The notes beneath the pieces are model-generated. The model searched no databases. It had not been told where the DNA came from and saw only the letters and a program-made list of their open reading frames with translations. From Thozetella sp. PMI_491 (lineage: Eukaryota; Ascomycota; Sordariomycetes; Chaetosphaeriales; Chaetosphaeriaceae), in NCBI GenBank assembly GCA_021432635.1, contig MU270015.1, positions 1,779,860 through 1,843,859 on the forward strand: a DNA stretch of 64,000 nucleotides, in the 5' to 3' direction. Shown piece after piece: positions 1 to 11,565 of the stretch (position 1 is the stretch's first letter; each line of letters opens with the position of its first letter). The position numbers and the translations under genes were made by a program.

Positions 1-1337
1 GATTCGTGCGCAAAAGCACCGAGAAGCATGAAATCCGTGCTGCGGAAAGGATACAGAAGAACCTTAGCAGCGCACGCGATCCAGAAGATAGCAACTCGCT
101 AGCCGTGAAGCCCGGTGGCAGCTGAGAGGACCAGTTGATGAGCATATCCAGCGTATGATTTGCCTTCTGAGCCTGCTCTTCCTGCTCAGCATTCTGAGCC
201 CAAACAGAATACGCAGCTTCATAAACCTTCCCCTGGATGTGCGCTAGCTGGACTTGTGCACGGAAGAAGTTCATCTTGGATTGACCGTCGTCGGTGAAGA
301 CAAACCCCGCCCCGTCTGCTTCGGGTTCTTCCGGAGGCATGTCCAAGTCGATTTCTGCGTCGGATTGGAGAGGGGGGGTTCGTGCTTTGAAGCTGGTGTC
401 CCTATCCAATATGTAAATGATCCAAAAGACCCGGTTTCGTTGCCGAGACTCGATCGCATCCAGATGCTCCGAGCCTTGATGAGTGTTTAGACCTAATCTA
501 TGTGCCAGTCGAAGAGCCGTTGCTGTCAGAACTGTCGTCGCTGCTATGTTCGGGGTACCTTGATAGAACATAACTAGCCCGGCAAATACCTGGACATTGA
601 GCAGTTCGGCATTGTCTGTTGTCAGCTCGGTAAGCACGGACTGAGCATTCTGTATGTATTGGTTGATTCCACCGTGGAACATCGGCAAGTCATCACTCTG
701 GTGATATGTCAAAGCCAGCACCACATTTATCGCAGCCCAGACAGCAGGACTCCTCTGCAAGGGATGCGAATACCAGTCCAGAACGGTGCGAAGAAGCGTC
801 GGGCCATGGAAGAGAGGAATAACGGAGTTGCAAGTAGAAAGAAAGGTCTCAATGATAGGGATAACCTCTTGGGATGGCGGCAGGTCCATGACTGGGAGTC
901 GGGAAAGACTTTTCCCGTGTCTGTTGGTGTCATTGTTGCAATCCAAGGGCGACCTCAATGGCGACGATAACGAGGGTCCTGAACCATTTCCATCCTGGTT
1001 GCCAGGTCTTTCAAGCCTATCCAATCTGTGGAGGGCTTCCTCGAGACGGCCCTCCAGCTGTGCTACTCGTGTCCGTAGCTCGTCCTCTGTCTTCGCAGCT
1101 GGCTCCTTTTTGTGCCTCGCCTTCCGACTAGAAGCCACGAAAGTGCACTCAGATTCGTACACGACGCAATTTGAACAGCGAGGCTTTTGCCCATCGCACT
1201 TGAGCTTTCTATTGTAGCAGATATCGCAGGCCTTTGAATCCAAGTGAAGAGAGTGGTGTTAGATTCAAAACTTTGAGTACTGCCGAGAGCTGCCTGGGTT
1301 AACTGCTCACCTTGCGCGGCTGCTTGTTTCGTTCCAT
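1..1337 (-). CDS. Zn2Cys6 transcription factor (3' end outside window)
   Basis: This is a DNA-binding regulator of the fungal Gal4 type, acting in the nucleus. Exon 1 codes nine residues and is joined across an intron at 1232-1310 to a long exon that runs off the window edge. The start ATG is at 1337. The zinc cluster has cysteines at 11, 14, 21, 28, 31 and 38 (C-X2-C-X6-C-X6-C-X2-C-X6-C) with the usual basic loop (RKLKC). A short heptad-like linker (DELRTRVAQLEGRLEEAL) follows and may dimerise. Farther on is the fungal-specific TF domain, with the signature AHRLGLN and then NRVFWIIYILDRD. About 420 codons are visible, with no in-frame stop. The target is unknown. The amidase next door is transcribed in the same direction and is not an obvious partner. 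Confidence 0.88.
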
Positions 1338-1701
1338 GGCGCAATCTAGTTCGTTGCTCTCTCATTCCAAGATTTCGTTCAACCTAGAATACTAAGCGCC
1401 TCGTTATCCAAGAAGCACAGTATGTTCCCCATAGAGAGAGCTTGGCTAGCCAAAGGTATGGTTCGGTTGGAGGTATTTGTCAGCTGACGCAATTTGTCAG
1501 CGAATGCCTTTAAGAGGGTGCCTAACAAAGTTCTATGCTTTTATGAGAATACGAGACTTCACATACCCTGTGCTTCTATGCTTCTACATAATGTGGGTCC
1601 CCCTTTAAGCTCCATGCTCGGGCGAAGATGCATCTAGCAAAAGCAAAAACGACCAGCCAGTGTCTTTGAGCCATAGATGGGCCTGCAAAGTAACGAGCCA
1701 T
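1338..1701. other. intergenic, between regulator start and amidase end
   Basis: Holds the upstream region of the truncated regulator and the 3' flank of the amidase. I see no gene or clear repeat in it. Confidence 0.5.
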
Positions 1702-3669
1702 CTAGGCTATCTTTGCCTTCGGTGCCGTCTCTGCATGCTTAAGCACCTCGGCGATTACCTCAGTCGCCATCAATATCTCTTCGTCCTGACCCGTCCACCC
1801 CACAAGCTGGATCGAGCATGGAGCTCCATGAGCCGTCTCGGGATCATCTGGACGAATTCGTGGTTAGAACGAGAGCACCTAGACGATTTATTTGACATTT
1901 GTCTCAGGCATATACTTACAGTCTGCCGGGGCGCCCTCGCGTATATCTATTTCCTTATCGACTTTCAGGAAAGGGATCACCGTGGCCGGGAACTGTATCC
2001 ATCCGTTAGCTCAGATGACCCACAACTGTGGCCACTAATAGCTGCCCTCACATCCAGTAAATTCCAAATGGCTGTGTACAACGGTGGCCCAAACTCCCCA
2101 TGGGGCACGGCGGTCGAGCGGGAGCCAGGGCAGAGTAAAACGTCGATGTCTTCATGCCGCCATATCTCGTGCCAGGCTGCCCGATAATCCTCCCGCTCGC
2201 TGTTGAACTCCCAAACGTCATCTATCGTAACACGTCCGCGACGTAATGGTGACCGAGCTAGCATATCTATAACTGCGGGGATGAGTTCTTCCTCGCCAAT
2301 CTCAAGTTCTTTGCGAGGCATGGACTTGGTTTCGAGCCTCATAGAATTTGACAGAATTTCCCAGCCCTTTGCAAGTGGCAAGGGGTTGGAGACGACCTTG
2401 ACATTGTGGCCGGCCTCGGCCAACCTCTCCGCTGCCGTCTTCAACGCTCTTTCGACGGGTGGGAAGATAGGAAACGCTGGGTCGCCCGGAAAGAAAGCGA
2501 TATTCAGTTTAGCCTTACGGGGGACTTCGCGCCAGGGGCTAGCGAGGGCTGTCGAGTCCCGCAGCCATGGCCGAGCTCGGATAATACTTTTGCAAAAGTA
2601 AGTGAGGTCCTCGGCACTCTGGGCATGCGGCCCGAGCGTGCACATAACCCCTGGCCATCCTTTACGTAGCTGTTTCTGCTGACCAGCCCACGGAAGGCGG
2701 TTAACCGACGGCTTGAAAGCATAGGCCCCGCAGCATAATGACGGTACACGAACGGAGCCTCCGATATCGTTGCCGACCCCGAGTATAGAACCACGAAAGC
2801 CTACTAGGGCGCCTTCCCCGGAACTGCTTCCACCTGGGGTGAGGGAAAGCTTGTGCGGGTTCATAGTTTGACCGAAAACGTGATTGAGGCCATCACAGAC
2901 CTAATAATGATTCATTTATCAGTGTGTTGCTATCCGATCGAATACGTGGCCTGTGTTGATGGAACATACCATGAGAGTCTGTGGGACATTGGTCTTGCAG
3001 TACAGCACAGCTCCACCATCCAGTAACATATCTACTAAGACAGAGTTTGAGTCGGCCTTTGGGAGCGCTAAGAATGATCGGTAGCCCAGGGTGGCAGCCT
3101 CGCCCTTCACCATCAGGGTGTCCTATGGGGAGAAGAGAGTTAGGACAGCTGATGATGAAATTGTAAGTTCGACCTTTCCTCATGTATCTCACTTTAAGGC
3201 TGATTGGCATGCCGTGAAAAGGGCCTATTGGTTTCCCTTCGCGGGCTAGGAACTCATCGCACTGTTTCGCTCTAGCCAACGCTCGGTCGAAAAATATCTC
3301 GGTTAAGCAGTTGGTCTTAGAACGCCGAGGTTAGTAAACATTGATGATACAGTCAGGGTATAAAAGGGAAGCACGCACGAGTTGTTGGGCAATGGCTGCG
3401 CGTTTGCAGAACGCCGTGGTCACCTCAACCGACGAGATAGCACCGGTGGCCATCATGTTGATCAGGGTTGTGGCATGGTACTTCTCCGTTATTCGGCGCT
3501 CTGCCACCGTCAAAAGCGTTGTCTGCTCCAGCAAATCGAAGGCGCTTGCAGATGACGTCGGATCGACTTTTCCCGTTACGGCTTTAGGTAGACGCCAGTC
3601 GAGGGGAATGCGAGAGGAGCGATCCAACAGCTTGTTCTCGGCCAGAGCTTGCCAATCTTGAGACGCCAT
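1702..3669 (-). CDS. amidase (amidase-signature family, acetamidase-like)
   Basis: Hydrolyses a carboxylic amide to acid and ammonia; family members act on acetamide, fatty acid amides or other small amides. Six exons join in frame to 544 residues, the usual length: introns lie at 3316-3378, 3123-3192, 2901-2969, 1993-2051 and 1848-1919. The Ser-cisSer-Lys triad is visible: Lys138 in GMPISLK at the end of exon 2, the cis-Ser in GGSSSGEGAL (about 214) and the nucleophile Ser238 in GNDIGGSVR. There is no signal peptide, so it is probably cytosolic. It faces a Zn2Cys6 regulator across a 507-base gap, which suggests that the regulator controls it, as fungal amide catabolism genes often sit beside or respond to such factors. 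The exact substrate cannot be read from the sequence. Confidence 0.9.
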
Positions 3670-4176
3670 TTTTTATCTTCCTCGCAACTTGAGGGTGGGC
3701 GCGTAAGGAGCCGTCGCGAGTTCGGAAGATTAATAGTAAACGTTGACAACGCCAGAGCCATGGGGGCGAGCCGGCTTGAAGTAAGCTTACATGCGCCATG
3801 CTCGAGCTCCAAAACAAGAGTGATACCGGGCGTAAGTACCTGCTCAGCCAGGCTAACGCATATGTGGCAGAGGGGGTGACCGGCGGAAGGTGAAGGCCAC
3901 TACCAATGGAATGGCGCACTCTGCGGGGGCCTGTGGGAAAGGCATGGGGGCACCCTTGCTCGTCAGAGTTCCCATGTTTGACTAAGGTCCATAGACTTGT
4001 GGGTCTGACCTGCACGGCGTTATGGCGACTGATTGGCCGAAGATCCTCGCGCCAGCCCGAGACACCTGAAGCCAACTCGGTCCAACAGACGACCGTCTGT
4101 AGGGCCGGCCGTAACCTCCCCAGGCCTCCCTCGGTTTGGTACTAACTGGCCTGCCGCCACTTCGAGGTTGGATAAT
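3670..4176. promoter_or_regulatory. divergent promoter between amidase and Zn2Cys6 regulator
   Basis: 507 bases separate the two start codons, so the region must hold both promoters. It has CGG-containing words (for example ACCGGCGGAA near 3880 and GGCCGGCC near 4105) of the sort zinc-cluster proteins bind, but none is a clear paired site. No TATA box was found. Confidence 0.4.
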
Positions 4177-5749
4177 ATGGGATTTCGCCGTCAACTGCGC
4201 AGTACAGCGGGCTGCCTAACTTGCCGAAGGCGGCGAAAAAAGTGCGACGAGAAAACCCCGCGATGCGGAGACTGTTCTCGTCTTGGGTTCCTGTGCGCCT
4301 GGCCACGAGGGCGGCCAGGCACAGAAGAGCCGCCTGCAAGCGACCCTAGCGCACCTCCTAACTTGAATCATTTGGATATCTGCCCTGTCCCTGTTCTGCC
4401 GACCCCTACGTCTTCGCGAGCGACCGTCGGATCCAGCCTTTTACGCGTGGCACCTTCGTACCGGCCATTTCCTTCACGGTCGGCCAGAGAACATGATATG
4501 TTCCGATATTATCTCGAATCTTACGTACCTCTGCTATTCCGGTCTTCTGCACATTCCGGATATTTCGATTACATGCATGGCCTACACCTTACGACTATGG
4601 ACCAGCCGTGGATGATGGACACATATCTGGCGCTTGCCGCTCTTGCGTTGTCTAAAGGGGACGAAAAAGCACAAGTTATTGCTACTCGATACTATTCATC
4701 TGCTATTTACGGATATCGCCAGGCTATTGAGGGAGGGGGATTAGAAGGAACAGAGGACTGGCTAATTGGCACCTCGCTTTTCTTCTGCTTATTCGAGGTC
4801 GGTAGGCGCTGTCCTCTCGCCCAACCGCACTAAGCTAACCAGATCAAATCGGCTCCATTAGCAATGGAGATCTGGCCCTTCTTGTAGTACCATGGATCAT
4901 CTTAAGGGAGTGGCCGAAATGACCCGCTTACGTGACGCCAAACGCAAGGGGCATGTGTCAACCAGTATTTTCAGCGCAGCGGCTGAGCGACTCGCGGTGG
5001 AATCGTTTACCTACCACGTCGCCATGGTTTCTCTGTTCTACGACAACATTGAAAGCGTATCAAAAAGGACAGTGTGGACAGCCATCGACAAAATTCTGCA
5101 AAGCCCCCCCTTCCCCGACGCCCCGGCCGATGCGAACTCCCCCATCATCGGTTTCTCGCCGAACATATACCGACTAGCTTTCCACGTCACCCTGCTCGCT
5201 CGATCTAGACGGCACGAATATCCCGTCGACGCACGGCAGTGTATGCTGCAGTTAAACGACCTGAAAGCTGCCTGCTTCGTCTCTTCTGACAGGGAACAAG
5301 CTGGTATGGCAGACCTCGCCGGCCTCTTGACAATCGTTCTCGAGATCTTCATCACAAAGCTTCTACAGCCAGAGATCGAGTCGAGAAGTGCTAGTATCGG
5401 GCTACTAGTCGAGCGGGCCGTGAGTATCATTACAGGTACAATGGTCAGCTTCTGCCTGCCCTGTTCGGCTGCCTTGTGTTGGGCCATTGCAGTCTTGACC
5501 TGTGCAACAGAATCTGCAGAACATGTCATCTTGTTCACAAATGTCTTAACCAAGATCTGGAGCTTTACTTTTTCCGGGCATGTGCAGAGGTCCAGGTCTG
5601 CTGTGGAAAATATATGGGAATGGAGGACGCGAAGGGGCAGTTCTCACGGCGAGCCTGGCAATTGTGCTGTTGAAGATGGACTTCAGGTCTTGACGTCCAG
5701 AGACGGGCTCTGCAGATTTTTCGATCTTCGAGAAGAACTAAAACGGTAG
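4177..5749 (+). CDS. Zn2Cys6 transcription factor (Fungal_trans_2 type)
   Basis: A nuclear zinc-cluster regulator of 502 residues. The cluster has cysteines at 13, 16, 23, 30, 33 and 40 and is followed by the basic-to-Pro-rich linker typical of the family. One intron is needed, at 4798-4861; it has a good branch-like CTAAC but a weak donor (GTCGGT). Other acceptors tried lead to stops. After it the protein continues with DHLKGVAEMTRLR, which fits the helical repression/activation domain. The end (FTFSGHVQRSR then VENIWEWR) matches the usual C-terminus of Fungal_trans_2 proteins. ATG 4177 is the first ATG in frame and lies just before the zinc cluster. It diverges from the amidase, so control of that gene is a fair inference. 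Confidence 0.85.
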
Positions 5750-6277
5750 GGCGAGGTATGAGGCGTGCTCTGAGAAAGTCCTGGCTGCTGGTGGCTTCTT
5801 TCTCCGGGCCCTAATGGTTCCCAGCGAGATTCCCCCATTCAAGGGCACAAACGAAGCAAGCAGCCGGCAAAAAATCGCAGTCGAGTAATAATACTGAACA
5901 TCTGAAACGCCGACTTGTTGTCCCATATCTTAGGTCATTTTGGCAAGATACACAGCGCTGACGCATCTGTGTTTTGCGGGACCCGGCTGACCAGTGGTCC
6001 GAAAGGAGTGCCTATCAACCGGGACCGGTCGTGGATCCACTTGGTTAGCTAGGTAATCGGACGTTCCGTGGAACCCTTGAGGTCAGTAAGCTCCTCATTT
6101 TGACTCGCCAGCCCCGGCCATTCATCGGCAAATTACTACCTACCTTACCTACCACCCTTCCATGGAAGTTCCGACGGCAAGCGTCCAACTACGCAGATTG
6201 ATGAGAAAGTTGTGATTACCGCTCCACCTTTGTCATCAACAGGCTCGGGCGTCACAGATAGCAAGTAGAGATAAATG
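5750..6277. other. intergenic upstream of the reductase
   Basis: No gene is visible. A C/T-rich stretch with repeated CTACC units lies near 6135-6165. The 3' part is the promoter of the next gene. Confidence 0.4.
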
Positions 6278-6285
6278 TATAAAAG
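6278..6285 (+). promoter_or_regulatory. TATA box of the reductase gene
   Basis: TATAAAAG lies 159 bases before ATG 6444. An ATG at 6300 is only 15 bases past the box, so transcription should begin beyond it. This supports 6444 rather than 6300 as the real start. Confidence 0.6.
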
Positions 6286-6443
6286 CGCCAGAGTATTTCA
6301 TGAGTCCAATGCGTTGCTATGTATTAGTGCCTTCAAACTTCACGGTCTGGCCTGCTTTGCACACCTCAATATCCATCCCCCGTCTTCGTTTCCTTGTGAC
6401 TAATTCACCCATAACCAAATCAACTGCCTCAAGCTCGCCCATC

Positions 6444-7496
6444 ATGCCGCAAAAGTTCGACCGTCTGTCTAAGGGCGACCTTATTCTCGTTACGGGCGTT
6501 TCTGGCCTGGTTGGGTCTTCCGTGGCAGAGGCCGCTTTGCACTTTGGCTTTCGTGTCCGCGGGGTGACGCGCGACCGTTCCAAGCTTACAGAGCTTCACG
6601 ACAAATTGGTTTCTCAATTCGGTCAGGGACAATTCGAAACGGTTGAAGTGGCCGACATCACCAAGCCGGAGCTCTATACACCCCATCTGCAGGGTGTAGC
6701 GGCGGTTGCACACATTGCCACAGACTCAACTTTACAACTAAACCCCCAGAAGGTCATTGACGCGGCTGTCGAATCGACCGTCGGTCTGATGAAAGAGGCT
6801 GCGAAGGTTGCCAGCGTCAAAGTGTTCGTGCTTACGTCCTCCCGGGTGGCCGCTTTCATGGCACCGTCGTCGCCCGAAGAGCTACTCCAGCCGACCGAGG
6901 AGGCCTGGTTCGACGCTGCCACGGAGCAAGCCCTTTCGGTGCCAAAGGATCATCCAGCGCTTCCCTTCCTCGGTTACGTCGCCAGCAAGGTCGAGGGGGA
7001 GAAGGCGGCTTGGGACTACTACAGGACGGCAAAGCCGCAGTATGCCTTTAGCGCCATTCTCCCCGACTATGTCTTGGGGACGCCAGGCAACCCGCGAAAG
7101 GGTAACTATTCTACGTACTCAGCCTTTATGGGGTTCTATGATGGCAGTTATAACCCCGAGGACTTTTTCTACGTCTGTAACCATCCTCCCAGCTTGTTCA
7201 TCGGGGTGGAAGACACTGCCTTAATCCATGTTATTGCTCTTGCCGCCAGCGAGGTCAACGAGGAGCGCATCTTCGCTATGACCGACACATATTCCGTATC
7301 CGAAATGGCCGCGATCATCCGGAATTTGAAGCCGGGCTGGAAAGCGCCAGCCTCGCTCAGTGAGGAAAACGTACCAAGAAGAAAAATTGCAGCACCAAAT
7401 GCACGCTTCGTGGAACTGATAAAGAAGTATGGGGGACGTCCGCCAACTACGCTGGAAGAGGCGATTGAGAAGACGATCAATGGGGAGCGGCGGTAG
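6444..7496 (+). CDS. NAD(P)-dependent reductase, extended SDR / epimerase family
   Basis: A 350-residue cytosolic oxidoreductase of the dihydroflavonol-reductase/aldehyde-reductase branch of extended SDRs, which reduce ketones or aldehydes with NADPH. The dinucleotide-binding motif TGVSGLVG spans residues 17-24. The catalytic Tyr178 and Lys182 are in GYVASK and the serine is in LTSSRV. There is a single exon. An in-frame ATG 144 bases upstream would add 48 residues that precede the Rossmann strand and look like leader sequence; the TATA position argues against it. The substrate is not known. It sits alone between a regulator and a GNAT gene, with no clear pathway context. Confidence 0.85.
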   Translation: MPQKFDRLSKGDLILVTGVSGLVGSSVAEAALHFGFRVRGVTRDRSKLTELHDKLVSQFGQGQFETVEVADITKPELYTPHLQGVAAVAHIATDSTLQLNPQKVIDAAVESTVGLMKEAAKVASVKVFVLTSSRVAAFMAPSSPEELLQPTEEAWFDAATEQALSVPKDHPALPFLGYVASKVEGEKAAWDYYRTAKPQYAFSAILPDYVLGTPGNPRKGNYSTYSAFMGFYDGSYNPEDFFYVCNHPPSLFIGVEDTALIHVIALAASEVNEERIFAMTDTYSVSEMAAIIRNLKPGWKAPASLSEENVPRRKIAAPNARFVELIKKYGGRPPTTLEEAIEKTINGERR

Positions 7497-7708
7497 AGGA
7501 ATCCCTGACTGTAGTCATTCATTGCATGTCAACCACAAAAGCATTTTCGTTTTCTCGAGAGGAATAGGTGCTTAGGCTGGTAGGCTTTACTGAGTTGGTT
7601 CAATGGATGTGAGTATAATAACTATTTACAAACAATAGTGTCTGCTGGCTTCTATGCGACCTTTTCTATTCTCAATGATGACCTAGCTCCCTATGCAGGA
7701 AAACGCCC

Positions 7709-8260
7709 TCACAAATCCTTTACAAAGACGTAGTCAATATGGACGCATGTGCCGAAAGAGTAGTCCGTCTCGCCCGTCTTCACGTAGCCGAGTCTAGAAT
7801 ACAGCCTCTGCCCGGGTGCGCTGTTTTGCCAGACCGTGAGCCAAAGTTTCTTGACGCCTTCTTCCCGGGCCATAGCCTCGACGGCAGCGGCGAGCTTGGT
7901 GCCGATGCCCCGGCCGTGCGCAGAAGCATCGACGTACAGGCGCTGGAGCTCGGCGTGTGTGGAAGGGTCCCCGTCGACGGCCGCATCGGTCGCTTGCAGC
8001 ACAAGCTGGACGAATCCCACTAGCTGGCCAGAGGAATCGCGGGCGACAAAGGTGGTGACTTCGGGCTTGGCCATCTCTGCCGCCATGGCCTCGGTGCTGT
8101 ATGTCGAAGCCAGATAGTTGGCCAGCTCGTCATCCGGGACGGCGAAGCCAAAGCTCTCGGTAAATACCTTGGCTCCAAGAGCGGCAATGGCCTCGGCGTC
8201 TGAGGCCAGGCCAGTGCCTATCGAGACCTGCGCCGCAACTGGTGTTTGGTTAGAGGCCAT
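7709..8260 (-). CDS. GNAT-family N-acetyltransferase
   Basis: Transfers an acetyl group from acetyl-CoA to an amine; the substrate is unknown. The gene is a single exon of 183 residues. The acetyl-CoA loop is seen in YVDASAHGRGIGTKLAAAV (Q/R-x-x-G-x-G/A type), followed by the motif B strand LWLTVWQNSAPGQRLYSRLG, which places the usual C-terminal Tyr and LGY. ATG 8260 is the first ATG in the frame. The gene converges on the upstream reductase, with a 212-base gap. It resembles small-molecule or protein-N-terminal acetyltransferases, but nothing here tells which. Confidence 0.88.
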   Translation of the reverse strand: MASNQTPVAAQVSIGTGLASDAEAIAALGAKVFTESFGFAVPDDELANYLASTYSTEAMAAEMAKPEVTTFVARDSSGQLVGFVQLVLQATDAAVDGDPSTHAELQRLYVDASAHGRGIGTKLAAAVEAMAREEGVKKLWLTVWQNSAPGQRLYSRLGYVKTGETDYSFGTCVHIDYVFVKDL

Positions 8261-8591
8261 TCTGGGTGCTTTCCGACCGGACAAATAAGAGAGAAAATGC
8301 TATAGGGCACAGTGGAATGCAATTGGAAGAAGTTGTTTGGCCAAGCCTGTTAATTAGGTAGGCACACTGCGCGGACTCCCGCTAATTAAGACGTGAGTCA
8401 CTTTTTTACCGACAAACAGACCGGGGGAATTAGCGGGTACGCGTCAAAAATGTCTCCACGGCTAGGCTCCTTGCTATTAGGTTACCTGAAGTGTAGGCCT
8501 AGGTAATGGGTACTTTTCACTCTGTACCACGGCTCCACCGCGCCAAATCCATGCCTCGAACCGCGCTAATATTGTGCACATAACAATTTAA
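8261..8591. other. intergenic, no gene seen
   Basis: Promoter side of the GNAT gene. No coding signal is visible. Confidence 0.4.
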
Positions 8592-8927
8592 TTGGCTCGC
8601 TCGCCTACTCCTGAGTTATTGCGGTGCCGGGTCACTGTTGTCCCGGGGGCCGATCCCAACGCGCACATCATGGTTGACTCGCCGGTGAGGAACACCGCGA
8701 CTATCCGAATAACTCTATGTTTCCCCACACCATTGAACGATGAATTGGATACCCTCGAGGACTTCCTGGGATCGGAAGCCCTCCCTGGCGTATACGAATC
8801 ACGGGGTGGCATTATTCAATTGCTTGGGACTGCCGCGAATGGATACCTGAAGTGCGTCGACCTTCTTTGCAAGGCTGGCTTCGACCCAGACGCACTCAGG
8901 CCAAAATTGCCTACAAGTCAAGACTAA
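8592..8927 (+). pseudogene. ankyrin-repeat gene relic
   Basis: A 112-codon open stretch without an ATG start (it opens with TTG) carries pieces that look like ankyrin repeats: GADPNAH near the start and NGYLKCVDLLCKAGFDPDA near the end, in the usual helix-helix-loop order. The part between them does not match well. No neighbouring exon with further repeats was found. I read it as a decayed fragment of an ankyrin gene; a short functional protein is unlikely. Confidence 0.3.
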
Positions 8928-9629
8928 CCACAACGCCAACGGGGCGCAGGATAGGTAGAGCCGGGTACCGCCTAGAAATATGTCTGGCAGAGGAGAGGGA
9001 TCGCACGAAACAGAATAAAAGTTCTACTCGCCAAATTCAAGATAGACTGACGAATTATCTGCCTTGAAGGATTGTGTAGAAAAGACTGCTCGGTCGTTGA
9101 GAGTCGAGTCCAAGGATCGAAGAAATCACATTAATTAGAGACTTTCCCGCTACGCGAACAGAAAACTTCGTTAGAGTAGGCAAAAGCTGGGTGGTACCAC
9201 ATTGTAGTGAAGATTCTTGGGCAATTTCCGAGGCAGTATAACCGCTAGTCTGAATGAATGCCTTAATGTTATAAGACATATTCTTGTAAGAGAAGGGAGT
9301 AACCAGTTGGGTATGCTTAAACATCTGTCCAAAAACCCTTCGTAAGTGGCGTCTTGCGAGTAGTTTGCTAGAGTTAACGCGATCAACGCTCCCTGCATCG
9401 GGATGCTCTTATCCGGGTACAGCCGTTCGGGGTTAGCGCTCAGGGCGGATGTAACATACTCTGGCAGGTTAGCGCGGTCAAAAGATCCTTGTCGGCTTGC
9501 TTTGATATCTGCCAAGATTCTTGAGCCGCGTCGGACGACCTCTCCTTAGATGTTCTCACCATCGCAAATTCCCAACACACGGTCCTTTCGAAGATCTTCC
9601 CAGGTGGATTGAATCTCAAGAGCCAGAAA
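8928..9629. other. gene-poor stretch with one unassigned minus-strand open frame
   Basis: A minus-strand open frame at 9171-9515 includes a protein-like piece (LPEYVTSALSANPERLYPDK, then a stretch ending LTLANYSQDATYEG). I recognise no family. Its upstream extension would run antisense into the carboxypeptidase, so it is probably a relic or chance. Confidence 0.25.
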
Positions 9630-11365
9630 ATGGTGGGAATATTCGGCTTAGGGGCTCTCACCCATACGGCGCTGCTCGGTGGGGGGTTTCGCCCCTTGGG
9701 GATGAGCGGGGGAGAACCTGGTCTGGGCCAGTTCCCCTTGATGGGAGCGGCAATACCTGGCCCCGTCCCCAAGCGCTCCCACGACGACACGTTCTGCCCA
9801 GCTCACGTGGACCACTTCACCGGGTCCGTTTCTCTCCATCACGGCAAAGAGATCTTTTACTGTGAGTTATCCGACCACCGGAAACCAGACTGAGGCTAAG
9901 GGTTGCCCTAGGGCTGTTCTCGAGTGCCGAAAAGTCCGAGGATGCCCCTACCATTGTCTGGCTCACTGGGTAAGTACATCCTCTCAACTTGGCATAGGAG
10001 AAGCCATTAGAGCGGACAACTAACACCTGCCGGATCATTAGCGGCCCCGGCGGCGCCAGCTCCTACGCGAGCGTCGTGGAGGTCGGGCCGTGTTTCTTGA
10101 ACGTGACCACCGGGAACGAGACGTATCATAACCCGTGGCACTGGGCAAAGCACGCAAACTTGCTTGTAGTAGAGTAATTTTCTCCTTTACGAGCTCCTAT
10201 TGTCCATTTGATTAACCCCCCTTTTAGCCAGCCTGCCGGCGTCGGTTTCTCACAAGCCAGCCCGGACCAAGAGCACCAAGTAACATCGTTAGCGCAGGCG
10301 ACTGAAGATTTTGCCGATTTCTTGCACATATTCATGACCTCGGCATTTCCTAACTTGGGAAACACCACGCTTCATATTGCGGCCGAATCGTACGGTGGTA
10401 AATGGGGCCCGTCTTTCATGCACCGGCTCTGGCAGCTTCAGAAAGACCAATCGCGACGGAGTATCCCCAATAAGCTCGGCACGCTCATCCTAATCAATGC
10501 AGTCATTGGTCCAGTCGGTGGAGACATCTCTACTTCCAACTACGAGTTTGGCTGCACGCCAAGCGGTGCCGCGACCAAGCTCGGATTTGGCTTCAACGCT
10601 ACGGCCTGCGAGAAGATTGCCGCGGCCGGCCCGGCATGTGAAGACCACGCCGCCATCTGTGAACGAACCTATCAGCTCGATATCTGCACCGCTGCCATGT
10701 ATTCCTGTGAGGAAGGTGTTAAGACATGGGTGGATATCCAAGATAGGAACCCTTACAATAGTAGGTGTTGTTTCGAGCCTAGGAGCTGATTCAAGCAGCT
10801 CACGTGTGCAACAGTCGCAGAGCCATGCCTTCATCGAGAAATGATGTGCATCCCTGGCATGGCAGCCGCCCTTATCTATTTCAATCAGAAGAGCCTACAA
10901 GCGAAGCTTGGCATCAACTACCGATGGGAGCCGGTGGACTTTGAGCTGAACGCTGCTTTTCTGGCGAGCGGCTCTATGGGGTACCCTTCCCAACGGTATC
11001 TGACCGACCTTCTCGATAGCGGGGCGGTTAGAGTCCTCGTGATGAATGGAGACTGGGATACTTTGGTGTAAGTACAACTGTCATGGCAGACACATCGCAG
11101 AACTATTACTGAGCTTTAAAACTCTAGCCTCACGCCCGGCCAGATCCGGGTCGTTGATAGGCTTCCGTGGAAGGGTCAGGCGGACTACCGACAGCAGGAG
11201 TGGCGATCCTGGAAGTATGATGACGGAGCTGGCTCAGTGTCGCATGGCAAGATCAAGGGTTCGCGAGCCTTGACCTTTGCGACCTTCGAGAATGCTGGCC
11301 ATGCCGTACCCGGAGATGATCCAGCCGGCGCCTATTTCATCCTAAAGGAGTGGCTTGAGGTTTAA
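9630..11365 (+). CDS. secreted serine carboxypeptidase (peptidase family S10)
   Basis: Removes C-terminal residues from peptides; it is exported or vacuolar. Six exons give 479 residues. Introns are at 9862-9911, 9970-10041, 10174-10227, 10761-10820 and 11068-11127. The first joins FYW-LFSS, a hallmark of S10. Further hallmarks are the oxyanion region GPGGASSY, DQPAGVGFS, the catalytic serine in AESYGGKWGP, the aspartate in NGDWDT and the histidine in NAGHAVPGDDPAGA. The N-terminus MVGIFGLGALTHTALLGG resembles a weak signal peptide. The Gly before the catalytic Ser is replaced by Ala-Glu (AESYGG rather than GESYGG), and the intron at 10761 must be spliced at an unusual-looking GTCGCAG acceptor to keep frame; its branch CTGAT is good. 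Confidence 0.87.
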
Positions 11366-11565
11366 CAAGGTCTATTGTTACGATAGTCTGAGCAATAGGA
11401 GTAGATCACTTTCTTCCGAGCTCTGTCCACACCTTCGATTGGGGCAGCCGCGCAAGCGAGTCAATTGGCCAAGATGCCAATATAGTCTCTAATACTCCCC
11501 AGAATCATTATTCAATCGTCTGTAAATAAGTTATTGTACTATCGAACCGCGGAACATGGCCATCG

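Noticed and set aside
4795-4895. Apparent stop or frameshift in the second Zn2Cys6 regulator
   Set aside because: Splicing 4798-4861 gives one continuous frame, although the donor is weak.
10740-10845. Apparent frameshift in the carboxypeptidase
   Set aside because: An intron at 10761-10820 with a good branch point restores frame and the family sequence.
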